A stretch of 64,000 bases of DNA, taken from positions 1 to 64,000 of the forward strand of contig JABXJT010000015.1 in the NCBI GenBank assembly GCA_013375455.1. Direction: 5' to 3'. Source of the DNA: Candidatus Helarchaeota archaeon (GTDB lineage Archaea; Asgardarchaeota; Lokiarchaeia; Helarchaeales; HEL-GB-A). Below the pieces are notes generated by a model. It worked only from the letters and a program-made list of their open reading frames with translations. It made no database searches and had not been told where the DNA came from. The translations under genes and the position numbers were made by a program. Below, piece after piece: positions 53,712 to 62,455 of this stretch. Positions within the stretch are counted from its first letter, which is position 1. Each line of letters opens with the position of its first letter.

Positions 53712-54500
53712 ATGAGTAATGAGGATAAATCTGATAAATCTAATAAATCTAATAAATCTAATAAATCAATGGATTTGGACGAAATAAGAAAGCAAATAAA
53801 ACGAGAATTAAAAAAAGAACTACTCTTAGAAATTCGCCGAGAATTAAAATACGAAGAAAAAGCTACTAAAGAGCAAAAAGTCGAAACCGTGGAAATGGCC
53901 CGCGAGACACCGGCGCCAATCGCCCCTGCAACGGGGAAGGAAAACATAATTGTTTCAGTCACGTCCGTTCTGAAAATTGCTAGCCATGCTTATAAATACG
54001 CAAATCCGAAAATTCCAAAACCAAAATGGGTAGAAGTTATTGGTATTTTGGCAGGATCAATAGATGTAAATGGGCATACCCTTTTTCTTGAAGACGCCTA
54101 CCCAATGGGCCATGGTACAACCGTATATGCTGAGATCAAGGATTATAAGAATTATGTAAGGGCCTATAACGATATTAAGAAGAAAGATCTATTCGTTTGT
54201 GGCTGGTATCATTCTCACCCATCCTATGGACTTTTTATGAGCAAGGAAGATTTCGGCACTCAAGTCAGGTACCAAAAACTCTGGAAGAGATCTTTAGCAC
54301 TTGTCATTGATCCATACTTGATTGACGGCTCTTCTTATGGCTTTAAGATCTTTCGCGCTAGATTAAAGACCAAAGAGTGGTATCCCGTCCCTTTTGTCAT
54401 AAAGGGGGCCTTCGATCCTGTTATTCTACCCGAGTTGCTTTCTTTTATAAGCCCAATAGTATATGGTAATGCGCTATATCTTGAGTATGATGAGGATTAA
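53712..54500 (+). CDS. JAMM/MPN+ deubiquitinase-like metalloprotease (Rpn11/CSN5-like)
   Basis: 262 residues. The MPN+ motif is complete: E108 (WVEVIGILAG), H167-S-H169-P and S177-x-x-D180 (GWYHSHPSYGLFMSKEDFGTQ). The block after the motif, up to GTQ, is Rpn11/CSN5-like. The first 75 residues are a low-complexity charged helix with a five-unit (D/N)-K-S repeat. In eukaryotes this fold removes ubiquitin at the proteasome. Here it should cut isopeptide bonds or, since the modifier already ends in Gly, act only on conjugates. It is the fourth gene of the operon. Confidence 0.92.
   Translation: MSNEDKSDKSNKSNKSNKSMDLDEIRKQIKRELKKELLLEIRRELKYEEKATKEQKVETVEMARETPAPIAPATGKENIIVSVTSVLKIASHAYKYANPKIPKPKWVEVIGILAGSIDVNGHTLFLEDAYPMGHGTTVYAEIKDYKNYVRAYNDIKKKDLFVCGWYHSHPSYGLFMSKEDFGTQVRYQKLWKRSLALVIDPYLIDGSSYGFKIFRARLKTKEWYPVPFVIKGAFDPVILPELLSFISPIVYGNALYLEYDED
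53724..53768 (+). repeat. Five 9-bp tandem units in the JAMM gene
   Basis: GATAAATCT, GATAAATCT, AATAAATCT, AATAAATCT, AATAAATCA. They code for DKS, DKS, NKS, NKS, NKS in the disordered N-terminus. Nine is a multiple of three, so changes in copy number would keep the frame and alter only the tail length. Confidence 0.9.
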
Positions 54501-54539
54501 ATGCGCACCCTTCCACTCGAACTTCGGTGGTAAGAGAAC

Positions 54540-55640
54540 TTGCAAAGAAAATACTGGTACCTCATTATTTTGATAATCAGTTTAGTTGTCGCCATAATCC
54601 ATGGGGCTGTCATCACCCAATCCCCAAACCTATTTTTCTCTTGGTTATTTGTTGGATTCTGGATTTGTTTTACGTTGATTTTATTCCAAAAGCTGAATTA
54701 TTATCGTCAATTTAATTCCCCTCATAACACGTCCTTTTTTATTCTTGGACCGATAACTGTAGGTATCATCTACAGCCTGTGGGGTTATTTCACTGGCTTG
54801 CTCGAATGGAACATTTTTGGTGACTTTCCATTATATGTAAGTTTTTGGACCCTTATTTTCGCATTTCCCTATCTCAATTATGGTATATTTTCTTTATATT
54901 CATGTTTCCAAAGGTATGACGTAGTTTATTTAGGACAAAAAGCAGTTAATGCAAGAATATTTGGGTTTGTAGTAACATCTCTCATAATTCTCCTTGGAAT
55001 TATTAGTCTATTCTTCTATCTAATAGTCAATGCTCTTGGAGGATTTCCCCTCACGATTGTTCACTTTTACCCTGATATTATGCTCTTGCTTACAAGCATG
55101 CTTTCAATTTTTGTGTTAATTCGCTACGGGATTTTTGGAGCCCGGCCAAGCATCTCTGAAATTTCTGCCGTCACAACTCGCCGGGAGGTGGGGGCTCGAA
55201 CGCCCTCACGCACAACCACCTCCCGTACCACATCTCGCACGAGATCAACGCCGTCCGGCACGACAAGAACCCGCTCCACTATCCGTAGCAGCTCTAGTGA
55301 AGCTGGACGACCGAGGAGAACTCCATTCGCGGAGGCAAAACCAAAAATCTCCAAAATAGTTAAATACTTAAGACCTAAAGCTGGAACCCTTAGTTTAGAA
55401 GATTTTAAATGCATTTTCTGTTTTAGTCTTCCAAAATACCCGGACGATCAAGGCAGAGGAATAGTCGTCTGCCCAAATTGCAAGCATCCCGCCCACGCCG
55501 ATGAATTTAAAGAATGGTCCAAATCCTCCCCTTTATGTTCCCGCTGTGATGCGACGCTTTCAGCCACGTTTCGAAGGTCCCCCCAAATCATCCCAGTTAA
55601 AACATACGCTCAGGTCATTAGAAAGCTCTTGAAAAAATAA
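54540..55640 (+). CDS. Six-helix membrane protein with C-terminal RING-like domain (candidate E3 ligase)
   Basis: 366 residues, TTG start. Six transmembrane helices (about 5-27, 32-50, 64-86, 100-120, 138-163, 173-197) are followed by a disordered Ser/Thr/Arg-rich linker (about 205-270) and a zinc domain. The ligands are C291-x2-C294, C311-x2-C314, H316-x2-H319, C333-x2-C336 (ECxxCF...CPNCKHPAHADEFKEW...CSRC). This fits the small RING proteins seen in archaeal ubiquitin operons; here the RING is joined to a membrane anchor. The RING should face the cytoplasm if the N-terminus is also inside. It lies about 40 bp after the JAMM gene. Confidence 0.75.
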   Translation: MQRKYWYLIILIISLVVAIIHGAVITQSPNLFFSWLFVGFWICFTLILFQKLNYYRQFNSPHNTSFFILGPITVGIIYSLWGYFTGLLEWNIFGDFPLYVSFWTLIFAFPYLNYGIFSLYSCFQRYDVVYLGQKAVNARIFGFVVTSLIILLGIISLFFYLIVNALGGFPLTIVHFYPDIMLLLTSMLSIFVLIRYGIFGARPSISEISAVTTRREVGARTPSRTTTSRTTSRTRSTPSGTTRTRSTIRSSSSEAGRPRRTPFAEAKPKISKIVKYLRPKAGTLSLEDFKCIFCFSLPKYPDDQGRGIVVCPNCKHPAHADEFKEWSKSSPLCSRCDATLSATFRRSPQIIPVKTYAQVIRKLLKK

Positions 55641-56041
55641 ACCATGCATCGGCTTGAATGATCCATTATAAAAAAGTCAAAGCTTCATTCTTTCTTTACA
55701 AAAATTTTGTAAATCCCGCTTATTTTCTTCAAGGACATTGCTTGTGTTGGATTCAGAAGTTTGTGCGGAGGGATCACTCTTTTTACTCTTGGATTGTTTT
55801 AATATTCTACAATGCAATCTCTTGGTATAGAAGGAAGTTAGTAATTTCTGCATGCTAGTATGTATTGGATATCACTTTTATAGTCCACACCTCTTCATGG
55901 TTCATCCAAATAATTTAAAAATACAGCAATTTTGAGTTCCGACAAAAATCACATCCGCTATCTATTTTGTTACAGCTAAAAAACGAATAAAATTGCTCGT
56001 TTTAAAAAAAAGGTTGTTTTAGAATAAAAACAATAAAGTTA
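55641..56041. other. Intergenic region without a convincing gene
   Basis: About 400 AT-rich bases between the RING gene and a convergent membrane-protein gene. A 66-codon frame at 55658-55858 is present but has the Cys/Trp/Phe-rich make-up of translated non-coding DNA and no RBS. No repeat or strong hairpin terminator was seen; T-rich stretches near 56005-56020 may end transcription. Confidence 0.5.
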
Positions 56042-56449
56042 TTAAAAAACAAAGATTAAATTTAAGACCAGAAAAAAAATCCCAAAACCAAGAAAAATCG
56101 TTGCGGTTCCATATCCTGGCTGATATTTTCTTCTTGAAAACCGGCCCGCACTCAACCAAATCGTGTTGGGATATATATAGAAAAAAGCGCTCCACGAAAG
56201 AAACATACCTATCACTATAAATAGCAATAGTAATAAGCTGCTATTAATAGGAATCAGAAAGAAACAAATAGCAGAAAAAATGATATTACCACCATTTACC
56301 ATAAGTATTGCACTCCAAATCTTCATTGGCTTCTCATGTACCTCCTCTCCCTCTGGAAAGGCTTTTTGAGGATTCAAAAACCAATATATTCCCAACGATA
56401 ATAATACAACGCCCGCCATCCCCCAAAGGATATACTCAAACTCGTGCAT
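56042..56449 (-). CDS. Small membrane protein with four helices
   Basis: 135 residues; hydrophobic helices at about 7-27, 48-66, 70-92 and 112-134, with a conserved-looking EGEEVHEKPMKIWSAILMVNGG loop. Not recognised. Its operon status is unclear. It is convergent with the ubiquitin operon. Confidence 0.55.
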   Translation of the reverse strand: MHEFEYILWGMAGVVLLSLGIYWFLNPQKAFPEGEEVHEKPMKIWSAILMVNGGNIIFSAICFFLIPINSSLLLLLFIVIGMFLSWSAFFYIYPNTIWLSAGRFSRRKYQPGYGTATIFLGFGIFFLVLNLIFVF

Positions 56450-56618
56450 GGATCCTCAATCCGATATTTGAGCTAAAATAGAAAATTTTAACTTAAATAG
56501 TTATGGAAGTAATTAATTAATTCAATAGATTATTTACTCTAATAACTCAAAATTCACTACTAAACTCCCATTTATGGAAAACTATGATTAAAGGGAAAGA
56601 GTGTTAAGGTGAGTTGAA

Positions 56619-57152
56619 ATGTCAAATGAGGAGCATCATCCAACTAAGAGCTGGTCCTTAATAAGTAGCGCAATGATTGGCGTTACCATCACGATCTTGG
56701 CGATAATGTGGCAATTTAGCCCAATTGGTGGGATGGTTACTTCGACCTACCTATTGATGGTTGCGTTGATACTGTTCGTGAATTCCACGACGGTCAATGA
56801 GAAAGTAAATTATGAACGCGCGAAAGGGGCGCCCGATGAGGTGATTGAGAAGTGGATGCATTTTGCTGAATACTCTTTTGGCTTAGCTTTCACATTGTAC
56901 ATTTCCACCTTTGCTATTCTAGGCTATAAATACCTGTTGAACATTACCGTGCTGGTGTCGGTACCGCGCGTATGGGCGCTTGTATTACCGTGGGTCTTCC
57001 TCATCGTCACGTGGCTCATAATGGGAATATACGCGGCATTGGATTCCAGAAACATGCTCAAAGACATTAAACGAATGACGTGGCTTATCCTTGAAATAAT
57101 TGCATTGGTGCTCATCAATCTAGATTATCTCGGGATCATCACGATACCTTAA
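56619..57152 (+). CDS. Integral membrane protein of unknown function
   Basis: 177 residues with four or five helices (about 15-33, 40-56, 86-110, 118-145, 153-172). The ATG is preceded by AAGGTGAGTTGAA. No family recognised. It lies 90 bp upstream of the RuBisCO-like gene, on the same strand. Confidence 0.6.
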   Translation: MSNEEHHPTKSWSLISSAMIGVTITILAIMWQFSPIGGMVTSTYLLMVALILFVNSTTVNEKVNYERAKGAPDEVIEKWMHFAEYSFGLAFTLYISTFAILGYKYLLNITVLVSVPRVWALVLPWVFLIVTWLIMGIYAALDSRNMLKDIKRMTWLILEIIALVLINLDYLGIITIP

Positions 57153-57242
57153 TTTTCTTTAATTATTATGTTTAAGAAAATTTGAAAAGAAAATTTGCAC
57201 AACAAATTAGTAGAATTTCGATCAATTTTTGAGGTGTTTAAT

Positions 57243-58577
57243 ATGAGTAAAATACCAATACCAGATGATTACGCCGCTATGGCTATGGCACTCCCGGAAG
57301 GGATAGATTTTGATGAATATGTTGTCGCCACTTACTATGCAGAAGTCTCCGCAAATATGGGCGTGAGCTTAAAGGTAGCTCAGGCGATTGCGATCGAACA
57401 GAGCACTGGAACTTGGGTTGCTGTTCCTGGAGAAACCCCTGAAGTGCGAAAAAGGCACGTTGCCAAAGTTATTTCAATATCGCAACTTCCAGATTATGAG
57501 TTTGAACGCCCGAGTCCGAAGCAAGAACCTTACCGAAAGTATCTGCTCCAAATTGGGTTTCCCGCGGAGAACGTGTGGAACCAGCTTGGAATGCTCCTAA
57601 CGGCAATTTTTGGTAACATTTCTATGGGCGGTCGGTTGAAAATGATTGACGTGCGGTTCCCTAAAAAATGGCTTGCAGAATTCAAAGGGCCTAAATTTGG
57701 AATTGAAGGGATCCGAAAACTTCTGAAAATCCCTAAGCGGCCGCTTTTGAATAACATGATCAAACCCTGTGTCTATGATGGGGTGGAAATGGGGCGCGAG
57801 TTATTCTACCAAGCCGCGGTTGGAGGGTGTGATATCATCAAAGATGATGAACTATTAGCTAATCAGGCCTTTAATCCAATTGAGGAACGTATCCCTGCCT
57901 ATATGGAAATGGTGGATCGAGCTAAGTCTGAAAAAGGGGAAAATACGCTTTTCACGGTAAATATCACGGATAAATTACCAGAGATGTTGGAAAATGCCGA
58001 TAAAGCCGTTGAATGGGGTGCTAACGCTTTAATGGTTAATTATCCAGTAACCGGTTTACCAATATTACGTGCTATTTGCGAAGATCCCAGCGTTAAAGTT
58101 CCCGTTCTCGGTCATATGGATTTTGCAGGTGCGATGTACATGGCACCCCAATTTGGTGTAAGCTCTCATTTGATTCTAGCCAAATTACCTCGCATTGCCG
58201 GTGCTGATATCCTCGTGCATCCTGCTCCCTATGGTAAAGCGCAAGTCATCCATGACAAATTCGAACGCGTCGCCCACACCTGTCGCATGCCCATGTATAA
58301 TATTAAACCAATGTTCCCCATGCCCTCTGGTGGCATCACGGTTGGTATGGTTGATAAATGCATTAATTCCGTTGGTCCAGATATAGTGATTGGGTCAGGT
58401 GGTGGTATTCATGCACACCCTGATGGCCCAAAAGCAGGCGCAAAAGCCTTCCGCCAAGCAATCTACGCAGTCATGCAAGGTATCAAGATCAAAGACTATG
58501 CCAAAGACCACAAGGAACTCGGTGTGTCCCTCGGCACTTGGGGCACTGGTAAAATCAAAATGGGCGAAGGAGTCTAA
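57243..58577 (+). CDS. RuBisCO-like protein (form IV-like)
   Basis: 444 residues; start ATG after GAGGTG. The RuBisCO large-subunit fold is clear: STGTW at 54-58, FGNISMGG at 123-130, the carbamylated-Lys motif GGCDIIK200DDELLANQ (K200, D202, E203), PSGGI around S362, and SGGGIHAHPDGP at 385-396. Catalytic differences: the second Lys of the K-P-K motif is Cys (IK174PC176), and the phosphate-binding Arg after the active-site His (HR) is Met (H291-M). These fit RuBisCO-like proteins that enolise a sulfur-containing sugar phosphate or another 2-keto compound, not CO2 fixation. Confidence 0.8.
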   Translation: MSKIPIPDDYAAMAMALPEGIDFDEYVVATYYAEVSANMGVSLKVAQAIAIEQSTGTWVAVPGETPEVRKRHVAKVISISQLPDYEFERPSPKQEPYRKYLLQIGFPAENVWNQLGMLLTAIFGNISMGGRLKMIDVRFPKKWLAEFKGPKFGIEGIRKLLKIPKRPLLNNMIKPCVYDGVEMGRELFYQAAVGGCDIIKDDELLANQAFNPIEERIPAYMEMVDRAKSEKGENTLFTVNITDKLPEMLENADKAVEWGANALMVNYPVTGLPILRAICEDPSVKVPVLGHMDFAGAMYMAPQFGVSSHLILAKLPRIAGADILVHPAPYGKAQVIHDKFERVAHTCRMPMYNIKPMFPMPSGGITVGMVDKCINSVGPDIVIGSGGGIHAHPDGPKAGAKAFRQAIYAVMQGIKIKDYAKDHKELGVSLGTWGTGKIKMGEGV

Positions 58578-58613
58578 AATACTGGGCAAAATCGAAATGG
58601 GTAAAAAATACTA
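58546..58613 (+). repeat. Short tandem duplication at the 3' end of the RuBisCO-like gene
   Basis: The last codons of the gene (TGKIKMGEGV-stop, 58545-58577) are followed at 58581-58613 by a second, diverged copy that would read GKIEMGKKY-stop in another frame. It is an old duplication of about 33 bp beyond the stop codon. Confidence 0.5.
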
Positions 58614-58827
58614 AGCCCAAACTTTTCTTTCTTTTTTCTTGCCTAAATACTTCCTTTTTTATAATTCTTCCATCGTGAAAAATCATCAAAAACAGCTTCA
58701 AATTATTTTATATCCAAGAGGAAATTAATCAATTCTTAACATCATCTACTTTTCATCTACCGTCCTAATTTTTTAGAGATAAAAATAAATTAAATGAAAA
58801 GAGATACTTGATTCAAAGAAACATAGG

Positions 58828-58965
58828 ATGATAAAAGTGTCCATTCCAGATCGCAAAAAATTTAAGATTTTGAGGAGAGATCTCATCGTTGGCTTGAAGC
58901 GCGCACGATCATTGGATGACATCATTGCCCTATTAGCTAGAAAAATTAAGGAGTTCTCCGCATGA
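58828..58965 (+). CDS. 45-residue protein, paralogue of the next gene's N-terminal domain
   Basis: ATG (or GTG nine bases later, preceded by AGGATG) opens a frame of 45 codons ending TGA. Its helical sequence IPDRKKFKILRRDLIVGLKR followed by ARSLDDIIALLARKIKEF aligns with ISDKKRFAIARKDLIHAVQK and ARTLDNLLVVIKRKYFEL of the following gene, with more than half of the positions identical or similar. Only 11 bp separate the two, with GAGGAGG in between, so they are co-transcribed. Confidence 0.65.
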   Translation: MIKVSIPDRKKFKILRRDLIVGLKRARSLDDIIALLARKIKEFSA

Positions 58966-58976
58966 GGAGGGATTAA

Positions 58977-59387
58977 ATGATATCAGATAAAAAGAGATTC
59001 GCGATTGCTAGGAAAGACTTGATCCATGCCGTGCAAAAAGCAAGGACGTTAGATAATCTCTTGGTAGTAATTAAGAGAAAATATTTTGAATTGACGGGTG
59101 GCAGCGATCCCTATAATATAGGATCTGTAACGCAGCGCCCTCCAGCTCAAGTATCACATGGTGTCCCCCCGGCTCCACCCCCTCCGTCCACAGCCCCTCC
59201 GCCACCCCCGCCTGAAGGCGTCCCTCCGCCCCCGCCACTAGGTGGACCCCCACCGTTATCAAGTCCTCCACCCCCTCCACCCACACGCGAGGTCAGTCAA
59301 GTCGTGAAATGCCCGCACTGTGGAGAACCCCTCGATTTAGACCGAGATATCATCTTCTGCCCCAATTGTGGGACGCCCCGGGAATGA
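58977..59387 (+). CDS. Helical domain / polyproline linker / zinc-ribbon protein
   Basis: 136 residues. Residues 1-40 are the helical domain shared with the 45-aa gene upstream. Residues about 55-105 are dominated by Pro with runs of five to seven prolines interrupted by Gly/Ser. Residues about 110-135 hold a zinc ribbon (CPHCGEPL...CPNCG). The GC-rich codons of the linker are simply the Pro codons. Poly-Pro of this type binds profilin, SH3 or EVH1 domains in eukaryotes, and Asgard archaea have profilins; none is seen in this window. Confidence 0.7.
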   Translation: MISDKKRFAIARKDLIHAVQKARTLDNLLVVIKRKYFELTGGSDPYNIGSVTQRPPAQVSHGVPPAPPPPSTAPPPPPPEGVPPPPPLGGPPPLSSPPPPPPTREVSQVVKCPHCGEPLDLDRDIIFCPNCGTPRE

Positions 59388-59502
59388 TATCATACACTTC
59401 AGACAATGCCTAAATAACATTTACTTCTTTTTTCCAATCTAATTTAATAATAAAATAAAAATATAAAAGCTAGAAAAATCAAGTTTAAAAAAGGTGAGAG
59501 GA

Positions 59503-60963
59503 TTGGCTTCAGAAATAATTTTTTATGGTGGTATAGACCAGATTGGAGGCAACAAAATATTAATTAAAGATTCCGGGGAATCATTTTTCTTTGATTTTGG
59601 TGTATCGTTTGAGGATCAGGGAAGATTCTTTGCAGAGTTTCTCAAGCCTCGTGGTGTAAAGGGAATTGGGGATTATCTCGCTTTTGGGCTTATTCCCGAA
59701 ATCCCGTGTCTTTATCGTACTGACTTATCAAGTCCCACAAATTTCCCCTGTGGTAAGCCTCCAGTTGATGGGGTCTTCCTTTCTCATGCCCATGTAGACC
59801 ATTTTGGATATGTGTGTTTTATTGAGGAGAATGTACCTATTTATGGTTCGGAAATCACAAACAAAATAATAGAAAGCTATGAAACCGTTGGTACGGGTGG
59901 AATTGAGAAGGAATATATAAAGATGAAAAAACGGCCTTATGGTAACTACGTCTCTCGCACAAAATGGCCAGATGCAACTCGCCACTTCTATAAATGGGCT
60001 GATTATAAGGGCGCAATTCAGATTAACTTCTTTGATGTGGACCATTCAATTTGGGGTGCGGGTGGTTACGAGATAGATTTGAGTGATCGAAATGTAATTT
60101 TTACAGGTGATTTCAGACAACATGGTAATAGGAAGGATTTAACCAAGAATTCTTTGAAAAAATTAGAGACTAAGGATATTGATATTCTCATTATTGAAGG
60201 AACAAACGTTGGAAACGAAGCAGAAGAACAACAAACGAAAACCCTCATTGAGACTATTATTGGAAAACCTTTAAGTAAAAAGCTTGCTTCAGAGGAAGAA
60301 TTAAAAGAGAAGGCACTAACAATTATTCAACCTTCTAAGAGCCCGGTCTTCGTTGATTTCGGCATTCGTGATTTCGATCGGTTTAAGACGTTTTATGAAA
60401 TAGCTCAGGAATGCGATCGAAAACTGGTTATTCCCATAAAGTTAGCAAAACATCTAGACGACCTTCAATCGATTATAGGAATTGGCCCCTCTGATGGGAA
60501 CCTGTTGATCTATCATGAACCAAAGGGTTTAGGTAGTTATGATGAAAGAGATTTTTACAAAAAATGGGAACGTCCTCTATATAAGCTGAATAATGTAAAG
60601 CGAAGTGATGAGTTACTAAAGGAATTGGATACCTTGATAATCTTTATGGATTATTTTCACATGAAGAATTTAGTAGACCTCAAACCTGCTAAGGGTATCT
60701 ATATTCATTCGACAACTGAACCCTTTAGCGAAGAGGCCGCAGTTGATTTTAGACGCCATCTCGAGTGGATCAAACTTTTCAATTTGGATTATCATTACCT
60801 TCATGTTTCAGGACATATGTCCGCTCCAGAAATTTTTGAAGTAATCGATAATCTTGCCCCCAAACAAATCATTCCCATTCATACAAAGGGGACTGAAATC
60901 TTTAAAAAACGATACCCAAATGTAATTATCCCCCAAAAAGGTCAAAAAATCGATATTTCCTAA
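59503..60963 (+). CDS. RNase J-like metallo-beta-lactamase-fold hydrolase
   Basis: About 486 residues from the TTG preceded by GGTGAGAGG; an in-frame GTG three codons earlier is possible. Zinc motifs: GVFLSHAHVDHFG (HxHxDH) near residue 100, DVDHSIWGAGG near 180, IFTGDFRQHG near 200. The C-terminal HVSGHMSAPEIFEVIDNLAPKQIIPIHTKGTEIF has the HxSGH and IPxH segments of RNase J/beta-CASP enzymes. It is a likely 5'-3' exo- or endoribonuclease of RNA decay. It is not in an obvious operon. Confidence 0.75.
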   Translation: MASEIIFYGGIDQIGGNKILIKDSGESFFFDFGVSFEDQGRFFAEFLKPRGVKGIGDYLAFGLIPEIPCLYRTDLSSPTNFPCGKPPVDGVFLSHAHVDHFGYVCFIEENVPIYGSEITNKIIESYETVGTGGIEKEYIKMKKRPYGNYVSRTKWPDATRHFYKWADYKGAIQINFFDVDHSIWGAGGYEIDLSDRNVIFTGDFRQHGNRKDLTKNSLKKLETKDIDILIIEGTNVGNEAEEQQTKTLIETIIGKPLSKKLASEEELKEKALTIIQPSKSPVFVDFGIRDFDRFKTFYEIAQECDRKLVIPIKLAKHLDDLQSIIGIGPSDGNLLIYHEPKGLGSYDERDFYKKWERPLYKLNNVKRSDELLKELDTLIIFMDYFHMKNLVDLKPAKGIYIHSTTEPFSEEAAVDFRRHLEWIKLFNLDYHYLHVSGHMSAPEIFEVIDNLAPKQIIPIHTKGTEIFKKRYPNVIIPQKGQKIDIS

Positions 60964-61159
60964 GTCTGTATTCGTAGATTTGAAGGAAAGAAAAATCAAA
61001 ATTCGTTTTGAACAATCCAAATCTTGAAATGGAATGTAACGTTAGCGAATTGTTAAGTTTGTTAAGTTAATAAAGTTTATAACTTCACTTATTTATTATT
61101 CCTATTAATTAATAAATAGAAATCTATCTAATTAATAAAAAGATATTTGAGGAGTGCAG

Positions 61160-62446
61160 ATGGCATTAGAGAAAATTCTGGGAAATCAATTTGAAACCGA
61201 AGTTAGAGAAGCATTTAGGAAAATATTAGGCAGAAGTACAACTGATGAATCACTTTTCCAATTAGATGAAGCCCGCTTAAAAACTCTAGTAACGCATTTC
61301 AATCCCCATTCTTCTAATAAATTACCCCAGGATTTTATTGTTGCATCCTGCGATGGCAGCGGTATTGAAAATTTGTGTCATTATGAGGACAATCACTTGC
61401 AGCTGGTGGATTCGGCATTGGTTGTTTTAGATTCTAATACCAAGGCAAATCAACCAATGAAATTTGTGGATTTGAAATGTCTTTCATCTTTAAATGATGG
61501 TTTCCTTCTGAAAGTGTTCTCGTTTAATCATGATGCGCAGGATTTTAGAGAATCATATCTAGATTTTCTAGAATCTCTTTTGTCTGATACAGATTTGCTT
61601 GAGGTCTTTTGGAAATATTATTACGATACTCTAATTTGGGAGGGAAATCCTCCTGAAATTTATTCAAAGGATTCACTCGTACAAAACATAGGAGATGAAA
61701 TAGAGAAGTATCTAATTTTTAGAAGACCTGGTCAATCATACGACATCCATCGCGATTTACGAAATATCATCGAATTAATATTAATTAGAAGAGCCGTTTT
61801 GAGCGATTTAAAAATAAAATATGTTATTTTGGATGGATCTCTAACAATTTTAGAACCAATAAGAGGTGTCGAAAAAGGGAAACCTATAGCACGGCCCATG
61901 TCAGATTATTTATTAAGGGATATTTGCTATCAAGCGCGGGAAAAAAATATCATTCTCGTAGCAGTTAGTAAAGTCCATACAATTCCAGGCACTTTACAAA
62001 TTGCAGGATTGGCATCTTCAATGGGAGCGAAGGACCATTGGTTCTGTAGGATTCCTGGGCATAAAGATAAAGATGGAGAATTAAATTTAACTAAACCAAG
62101 AAGATATATCCCTCCCGAACTTGCAACCACTTATTTGGCAAGATTTTATCATTTGATGCCCGTCTTCAGGATTGATTTTGATTATTTTTGGTGGAGCCAA
62201 AATATTAGGAATGCTGATCCAGCACTTCAGCGTGAGAATGAGATTAAAATTTTTCAAGATTTGGATTTTATGGCACATGAAGCTCGTTATTATGGATATC
62301 CTTGTCCTCCCGCATTTGCACATAAAGATTGTGTGATAACTTGGGATGATCAGTTAATTGCTGCAGATAGAGTAGTTGAAATTGGAAAATCTCTAGGATT
62401 GAATGAGCGAGCTTTAATTTCACCGCGCCGGTATATTTTTGAATGA
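61160..62446 (+). CDS. nurA: NurA-domain nuclease
   Basis: About 428 residues; ATG preceded by GAGGAG. The NurA fold (RNase H-like) is seen in FIVASCDGSGIENL with the catalytic Asp near residue 65, KYVILDGSLTILEP with a second Asp, and the C-terminal YLARFYHLMPVFRIDF. HerA follows on the same strand with a 9-bp gap, as is usual for this pair. Together HerA-NurA resects DNA ends in archaeal double-strand break repair. Mre11 and Rad50 are not in the window; they may lie beyond the right edge. Confidence 0.8.
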   Translation: MALEKILGNQFETEVREAFRKILGRSTTDESLFQLDEARLKTLVTHFNPHSSNKLPQDFIVASCDGSGIENLCHYEDNHLQLVDSALVVLDSNTKANQPMKFVDLKCLSSLNDGFLLKVFSFNHDAQDFRESYLDFLESLLSDTDLLEVFWKYYYDTLIWEGNPPEIYSKDSLVQNIGDEIEKYLIFRRPGQSYDIHRDLRNIIELILIRRAVLSDLKIKYVILDGSLTILEPIRGVEKGKPIARPMSDYLLRDICYQAREKNIILVAVSKVHTIPGTLQIAGLASSMGAKDHWFCRIPGHKDKDGELNLTKPRRYIPPELATTYLARFYHLMPVFRIDFDYFWWSQNIRNADPALQRENEIKIFQDLDFMAHEARYYGYPCPPAFAHKDCVITWDDQLIAADRVVEIGKSLGLNERALISPRRYIFE

Positions 62447-62455
62447 GGTGGTAGA

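Noticed and set aside
51417..55640. Eukaryotic contamination as source of the ubiquitin genes
   Set aside because: Compact, collinear, intron-free genes with archaeal RBS/TATA features and the same AT-rich composition as flanking archaeal genes.
55658..55858. 66-codon frame after the RING gene
   Set aside because: No RBS, odd composition, no similarity; treated as intergenic.
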